DNA of 64,000 nt from Smittia aterrima. Its lineage: Eukaryota > Arthropoda > Insecta > Diptera > Chironomidae. Position 1 is the first letter of the stretch; each line of letters starts with the position of its first letter. Location of the stretch: NCBI GenBank assembly GCA_033063855.1, contig CP093831.1, positions 14,694,001 through 14,758,000 on the forward strand, in the 5' to 3' direction. Of the stretch, positions 60,936 through 64,000 are shown piece after piece. The notes below the pieces were generated by a model. The model made no database searches, was not told where the DNA came from, and saw only the letters and a program-made list of their open reading frames with translations. A program made the translations under genes and the position numbers.

Positions 60936-63126
60936 GTCCGATTAGTCTTGAAAAAAAGTCAGATTGTAACTATCTTTAAATCAAAATGTTTCTAGCCTTC
61001 TAATCAAAATGAGATTCAGTTGAAAAATAATCATCGACCACGTAATTATCGCTTGTACCACTTAGGCAATTTAATTATCGCTTTTCTTATGTTTCATGTT
61101 CCCTTACGAGCAAAGATTAATCTTGAGCTTCTCTCTGTGTATTCCATTAACTCCCCGCAAACAAAATGAGATTGATCGCACTGGAGTGGAGAGAATGTGA
61201 AATAAATTATCGCTCTCTGGCCGGCATGTAACGAGCAGCAACATTACAATCGTTAGCTCGAAAGACACGAAGCGAGAAAATTCTATTTAGGAAACATAAA
61301 GATGGACGATTTCTGGTGAAAGGAACCGCATAATAAATAAGAAGCGTTTATCTGACACTAAAGGAATTAATTTTCCTTTAGTTTTTTCTTTCCTTTCTCG
61401 AGATGCGAAAACTTTTTTTTTGATTACAAATTTCGGTCTTAATTGAGTCGAGTGACGGTTACATTCGGCTATGAGAGAAAGAAAACTTTTCAACGCGTCG
61501 AGTTGTTTGATGATTGCGCATGTTTTGATTTTTCTTTACGGTTGCTTTGTAAACGAGAAACTGAAATAATTGATTCCTCGCCTTAACGATCCAATCTGAC
61601 AGCCGAATTCAGAAATGTGTTGCTCAACAAAGATTTCACCTTTAAAATGGTTGAAAAACTCTTTTGTTCTCTAGCGATAGTTTACTTTTTCTCGAATCAT
61701 TGGAAGAGGAGGAAAAATTACATCTCACTCACTGCACGACCATGATTAATTATCGCGTCTCGTGAAGAAACCAGAAGAATAGTTCGAGCAAAAAAGAAAT
61801 CGTTAAAATGTTTTCAATAATTAGATTTCGATGTTTCAATCTTCACTTAGCTCGCTTCATTTTAACCGTGCTGTGAAGTGAATGAATTGGCCATTAAATT
61901 AATGACTTTTTCACACTTTTAATTGGAAAATGGATTGAAATTGAAATAATTATATTTCGTGTATGAGGCTTTAGCGCAGTTCGTGGTGCCACAATTGATG
62001 AGGTGACGATTTGTTTCGTTCAGTTTTTAAACAAAAAGAAGTCTCTAACGAGAAGAAACAAGAAAACTCCGCAAATCTTTACTTTAACTTCCATAAAAGT
62101 CCAATCTTCCCCATTCGGCATTTCATTACTCAAACATATTCGAACATATTCAGAAATAAAGTTTTAATTAGCCGTATTTTTTCCTTCTCTCAAATCAATG
62201 AAACCGAACTTAAATTCAATAAGCCACAGACGATAATTTCCGTTCAACAGGAGATTTTCATATGAGTGAGTTCAGGAGCGAGTCTGTGAGATTGCGTTAG
62301 AAGAATTATTCACCAACACCATCGAGTCAACCAATCAGAGATGAGAATAGCGCTTCAGCCATTTATTTTTTTCAAGAGAGAACATCGTTCGCTCTCTCAG
62401 CAACGCACACAAGCAAAGAAAGTTGTAAAAAGACGAACATAAATTCAATGCAACATACTTTTTATGTTGAAGCATATAATTTACTCACAACTCAAATTGA
62501 TTTCGCTGTTGTTGTAGTTTCCTCTGTGCACGCCTACAAGCGAACATCGAAGCATAAATTGCTTTGCCGTGATGAGGAACCAGTTTCTTCCCGAAGTCTT
62601 CTTTTGAAACAAGCCAGTAAAGAATGTTTTTTTGTGCTGCTCGCTCGTGTATTTTATAGGATTTTTGTCTGTGATGGTTTAAGTTATTGATTCAACACAA
62701 AATATTTACACAAATCAAAAACCATATTTTTTCGTTCGAATAAACTTTCCATCCAGTGTGTTTTGATAGCTCTTTGCGACTGAACGGATTGTAGCGTTGA
62801 AATATCGCTCGAAGTAGTTTAAACTATTAAGTCGAAGGAAAGTTAAATTGAGGACGACTTCCGAAGTGGAAAAAGATAAAAACTTTGAGCAATTAATTAA
62901 GGAGTCATAAACTCGAGTCGTTACAAAATTATATTCGAAGTGAACTCACTTTATTAGTCTTGGCACATGAATAATTAAGTTTCAGTGATACACTTTATAA
63001 TTAAAAAAGGTGAAACGATTTGGTTGATTTGCCGTCGCTTAAGTGATGAAAGTAAAAAATTTTGCAATGCAAAATTAAATTTGAAAACAAAGTGAAAGAG
63101 ACTAAAGTCTACTTGAGACACTTAGA
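60936..63126. other. intergenic, upstream of the last gene
   Basis: No supported coding frame. Many TAATTA-type AT-rich motifs are present, but these are expected in such AT-rich DNA. Confidence 0.5.
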
Positions 63127-63441
63127 ATGGTGTTGGGGCATCAGAACTTACTAGCGAACATGTCTGGAAGTCCACCAGGATTACAACCAAGTGCGTTAGC
63201 TCTCGCTCAAGTCGCAGCGCATCTTGCACCGCGATCGAGACCATGGGCACCTTTCCTGCAATTCGGGATGCCGATGTTCGCTCCATTTTTGACACGTCCA
63301 CACTTTGGCGGTCCACCTCAGCACAATTTATTAAACATCAGCAACATGAGTAATAGTACAAGTAATAGCTCACATTCATCAAACTTATCATCGCAAAGGA
63401 ATCTTCAGAGTCCGCCCAGCGAAGACTCTAATGACGAGCGA
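63127..63441 (+). CDS. first coding exon of an unfinished gene, possible transcription factor
   Basis: The ATG opens 105 residues: an Ala/Leu-rich start (SPPGLQPSALALAQVAAHLA), a Pro/Phe/aromatic stretch (WAPFLQFGMPMFAPFL), then a Ser/Asn-rich segment (SNSTSNSSHSSNLSSQ) ending PPSEDSNDER. A GTGAGA donor follows directly (G|GTGAGA), and the frame then becomes unlike protein. Composition resembles the disordered N-terminus of insect homeodomain or similar developmental regulators, but no DNA-binding domain is in view and I do not recognise the family. The next exon lies beyond the right edge or has not been seen. Confidence 0.55.
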
Positions 63442-64000
63442 GGTGAGAAATTAGTTTTTACTTTTATTTCGCGTACATCCGTCGGCTTTAAAAATATTTT
63501 TTCGGAAAGTTCTTGCTTGCGTGCACCAAATTGATGTCAATATTAATTCGCTCGCTTGTCCGTTGCCTTTCACGACTCGAGACTATTAATTTGAATGTGA
63601 ACGAAACAACAATCGTGATTTTCAATTAAAAGCGATTGTAACTCTTTAATTGCCTTTGAACTTTATCATGACTCGAGGAATTAAATTCAATTTAAAAACT
63701 TTTTCTTTTTTCCGAGAAGACTGTGATGTCTTACTAAGTAAGATATTAAGACTTGAATTGAGCTGAGAAGGAAACATAAATTAAGAGTCCTCAAAGAGCA
63801 GTTTCACGAAAAAAAAAATTGGATCAGAACCTCAGGGGATCGACCTGACACAACACATTCATTTCAAATTCAAGTGTTTCAGTCCGTCGAGGTATTAAAA
63901 TTATATTAAATTTAAAGAGAAACATGAAATATTGTAGAAAAAGGTTCTGCGTAATCTGAAAATACAAAAAAAATGTGTTTAAAAGACCGTCGCCTGCAGG
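63442..64000 (+). other. presumed intron of the last gene, cut by the window edge
   Basis: No exon was recognised after the donor at 63442. Confidence 0.4.

Overview
The window is nuclear DNA from an insect and most likely from a lower (nematoceran) dipteran such as a non-biting midge. The DNA is AT-rich, introns are short with GT-AG ends, 3' ends carry AATAAA-type signals, and calmodulin, RpS15 and fs(1)h read as insect proteins. A clear ARID5 and a MOK-type kinase argue against Drosophila, but the exact taxon is inference. No transposon ORF, tRNA, rRNA, CRISPR array or virus was recognised.

Layout, left to right. Positions 1-7100 are almost empty, apart from one candidate signal-peptide exon (minus, 1637-1697) and a pair of 32-bp repeats. 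RpS15 (minus, 7164-7943) is divergent from a four-exon gene for a small two-helix membrane protein (plus, 8928-9706). ARID5 follows (plus, 10645-16836, seven coding exons). Its fourth intron holds a complete antisense two-exon gene for a secreted six-cysteine, clip-domain-like peptide (13337-13694). Calmodulin (minus, 20663-24681) converges on ARID5 across an AT-rich, gene-free stretch. FUT8/FucT6 (minus, 26287-28281) and ABCF2 (plus, 28895-31132) are divergent.

ABCF2 converges on fs(1)h/BRD4 (minus, 32269-41525, eleven coding exons). The last intron of fs(1)h contains an intronless MOK-like kinase on the same strand (32434-33648). Two NRF-6-type acyltransferase-3 membrane proteins lie in tandem on the minus strand (43994-48641 and 50441-54021); the second has lost the family's key histidine. 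CLPTM1L (plus, 54559-56318) is divergent from the second. A short BTB protein gene (plus, 59902-60857) and the first coding exon of an unfinished, possibly transcription-factor gene (plus, 63127) close the window.

Most genes are unrelated housekeeping or regulatory loci: ribosome (RpS15, ABCF2), Ca2+ signalling (calmodulin), Golgi glycosylation (FUT8), chromatin (ARID5, fs(1)h) and membrane proteins (NRF pair, CLPTM1L). The most unusual architecture is the two nested genes, the antisense peptide in ARID5 and the kinase in fs(1)h, and the apparent loss of a catalytic residue in one NRF paralogue. All exon models were built by hand from splice sites, reading-frame phase and family resemblance. 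The phases close exactly in every multi-exon gene listed, but no transcript or database evidence was available.
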